This document shows positions 54,643 to 55,713 of a stretch of DNA of 55,713 nucleotides, piece after piece (within the stretch, counting starts at the first letter, position 1; every line of letters begins with the position of its first letter). The notes under the pieces are model-generated. The model did no database searches and was not told where the DNA came from. It saw nothing but the letters and a program-made list of their open reading frames with translations. The translations under genes were made by a program, and so were the position numbers. Location: the NCBI GenBank assembly GCA_913063125.1, contig CAJXZM010000014.1:1-55713 (forward strand), given 5' to 3'. Source of the DNA: an uncultured Gammaproteobacteria bacterium. Lineage in GTDB: Bacteria > Pseudomonadota > Gammaproteobacteria > Pseudomonadales > Ketobacteraceae.

Positions 54643-54964
54643 CTACCTTGGTTTTCTTACGCACAGTTTTTGGTAGCAGTGCAAGCTTATCCTCAGTTTG
54701 TCTGAGATGCCGGGCAAGTGATGTTTCGTCAACCTCAAATAGCGTTACACCCACAATCGTAGCTACTTCAAAAACTGCACCGATCTCGCACTTCACATCA
54801 CCTTTCTCAATACGTTGCAGTAGCCCCCTTGAAATACCTGCACGATCAGCGAGCTCTTGGGCAGTGAGTCTTCGCTCCTTACGCGCAGCACGTATTAACC
54901 CTCCTAGGAGCGTGAGTGCATCGAGGCTGTAACGTGAGTAGGTGCGTTTATTTAGCTTAGTCAT
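54626..54964 (-). CDS. hipB: HipB-like XRE-family antitoxin
   Basis: A Cro/CI helix-turn-helix occupies about residues 20-75 (LIRAARKERRLTAQELADRAGISRGLLQRIEKGD). It binds HipA and represses the operon. ATG 54964 is preferred to the TTG at 54976, since the latter lies within the upstream inverted repeat. The C-terminus (KKTKVVDDDF) is charged. Overlap with hipA indicates coupling. Confidence 0.88.
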   Translation of the reverse strand: MTKLNKRTYSRYSLDALTLLGGLIRAARKERRLTAQELADRAGISRGLLQRIEKGDVKCEIGAVFEVATIVGVTLFEVDETSLARHLRQTEDKLALLPKTVRKKTKVVDDDF

Positions 54965-54975
54965 ATCCACCAACA

Positions 54976-55026
54976 ATGATTCATATACGGATCATATTGA
55001 TACCTTACGCTCTTTATATGAATCAT
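54976..55026. promoter_or_regulatory. Inverted repeat, probable HipB operator
   Basis: ATGATTCATATA (54976-54987) and TATATGAATCAT (55015-55026) are perfect 12-bp inverted copies, 27 bp apart, starting 11 bp before the hipB ATG. Position and symmetry fit auto-repression by a dimeric XRE antitoxin. The sequence is not the classical E. coli HipB site. Confidence 0.65.
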
Positions 55027-55183
55027 GATAGAAAATACGGATTACAGATCCCTTCTCGACACCCTGTATCCCATCAGTTTTCATGATTTCAATGATATTA
55101 ATGATATTAATAACAGCGTAGGGAGACTTGTAGCTACTCCCAAACACTAACCTTACCTTTATTTGATCACCTTCCGTGATCAT
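54992..55183 (-). CDS. Possible 63-residue ORF upstream of hipB
   Basis: The frame gives a protein-like peptide (IKVRLVFGSSYKSPYAVINIINI, SVIRIFYHDSYKERKVSI). There is no clear ribosome site before ATG 55183, and its end covers one arm of the hipB inverted repeat. It may be a small gene of the hipBA transcript or chance. Family unknown. Confidence 0.3.
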   Translation of the reverse strand: MITEGDQIKVRLVFGSSYKSPYAVINIINIIEIMKTDGIQGVEKGSVIRIFYHDSYKERKVSI

Positions 55184-55303
55184 GGCTATGGATGAGCAGC
55201 ATGGGATTTAACAATGGCGTCAGCAGGCACTGTGAGCCTGACAGTTACAGCGACAAAGCCGTTGGGGTTTTGTATACAGTCGTAAAGGGATTAAGATTAG
55301 AGC

Positions 55304-55327
55304 TAAATATATGTCTAATTATATGTC
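55304..55327. repeat. Motif copies near attR, possible integrase arm sites
   Basis: TAAATATATGTCT at 55304-55316 is identical to 5543-5555 near the other island end, and TATATGTCT follows again at about 55320-55328. These are just inside the tRNA-Arg att site. A role as integrase binding sites is inference. Confidence 0.45.
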
Positions 55328-55344
55328 TTACGAATTTCAGACAG

Positions 55345-55373
55345 AAAAAAAGGCCTAGCATTTCTGCTAGACC
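55345..55373 (-). terminator. Rho-independent terminator after tRNA-Arg
   Basis: On the minus strand GGTCTAGCA, loop GAAA, TGCTAGGCC, then seven T. The nine-base stem has one G-T pair. It lies 12 bp after the 3' end of tRNA-Arg and should end the tRNA transcript. Confidence 0.85.
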
Positions 55374-55384
55374 CTTATTCTATA

Positions 55385-55461
55385 TGGTGCGCCAGGAAGG
55401 AGTCGAACCTCCGACCGCCTGGTTCGTAGCCAGGTACTCTATCCAGCTGAGCTACTGGCGC
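55385..55461 (-). tRNA. tRNA-Arg(ACG), candidate attR
   Basis: A full cloverleaf: acceptor GCGCCAG/CTGGCGC, D-arm with AGCTCAGCTGGATAGAG, anticodon stem CCTGG, loop CTACGAA (anticodon ACG), T-arm GGAGG TTCGACT CCTTC, discriminator A and encoded CCA. ACG is read as ICG and decodes CGN. Its anticodon stem-loop (55418-55434) is exactly repeated at 5438-5454, so the island probably entered here and rebuilt the gene. Confidence 0.96.
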
Positions 55462-55638
55462 TTTAATACGGGGCAAATTATGGAGGTTATGCTCTTGAAA
55501 GTCAACAAGTTTTTTATTTCTCTTTAACTTTCACTTCCATTTGATTTGATGTTTTTCAAAGAAAAACCATCATCAAATTTGCTTACCTTATTACCTGTTC
55601 TTGCTAATGAACAGCTTACTATTAGAAATAGTAAGGAG

Positions 55639-55713
55639 TGGCGGAGAAGGAGGGATTCGAACCCTCGATGGGAGTTAAAGCCCATACTCCCTTAGCAGGG
55701 GAGCGCCTTCGGC
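55639..55713 (-). tRNA. tRNA-Ser(GCT), partial at window edge
   Basis: The 3' CCA, acceptor strand, T-arm (GAGGGTTCGAATCCCTC), long variable arm (TATGGGCTTTAACTCCCAT) and anticodon arm with loop CTGCTAA (anticodon GCT) are visible. The 5' end lies beyond the window. It precedes tRNA-Arg(ACG), an order common in gammaproteobacteria. Confidence 0.93.

Overview
The window reads as chromosomal DNA of a gammaproteobacterium carrying a genomic island of about 50 kb. The host call rests on the right edge, where tRNA-Ser(GCT) is followed by tRNA-Arg(ACG) in the order seen in many gammaproteobacteria, and on the protein families present. No species is claimed.

Left flank (1-5.4 kb). It holds debris of a sulfotransferase and a TIGR03032/DUF4915-like gene, a large protein with an AlkB-like 2OG-Fe(II) dioxygenase C-terminus, and two tandemly duplicated lipoproteins with Ca-binding-type Asp repeats and 21-residue leucine-rich repeats.

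Island edges. A decayed tRNA-Arg-like sequence at about 5.41-5.47 kb shares an exact 17-bp anticodon stem-loop core with the intact tRNA-Arg at 55.4 kb, in direct orientation. A 13-bp motif recurs just inside both ends. With the tyrosine integrase at 52.2-53.3 kb, this gives candidate attL and attR sites of one island.

Defence block (5.8-42.1 kb). Every confident gene is on the minus strand and spacing is short or overlapping, so much of it may be one very long transcript. In transcription order: Nudix protein; DruH-like protein; DruE-like DUF1998 helicase (together Druantia type III-like); a RapA/DrmD-like SNF2 helicase; a giant Eco57I-class N6-adenine methyltransferase (a pair resembling part of class 1 DISARM); a GmrSD-like DUF262/HNH protein; ZorA; ZorB; an HNH protein in the ZorE position (Zorya type II-like); a second giant DUF1998 helicase with a Vsr-like nuclease region; a UvrD-type helicase with a RelE/ParE-like N-terminus; a 47-residue ORF; and an unrecognised 484-residue protein. 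The most striking observation is that the DUF262/HNH protein (twice), the ZorE-like HNH protein and the second giant helicase share a small C-terminal module. This links the genes on both sides of zorAB and suggests that Zorya here is part of a larger, possibly undescribed, machine.

Upstream accessory genes (42.5-49.7 kb). A dual-OB/DUF488/DUF4326 cassette lies between an intact Nudix gene and a decayed partial copy of it. It is followed by small membrane proteins, a calcineurin-like phosphoesterase, a long stretch with no trusted gene that contains four copies of a 17-bp motif as two inverted pairs, and a coupled pair of unknown genes whose second product is exported.

Right end (50.0-55.5 kb). 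A plus-strand chain of small genes leads through a winged-helix protein, a 40-residue ORF and a DUF4224 protein to the integrase, with start/stop overlaps. hipBA, a 12-bp inverted repeat, a terminator, tRNA-Arg(ACG) and a partial tRNA-Ser(GCT) close the window.
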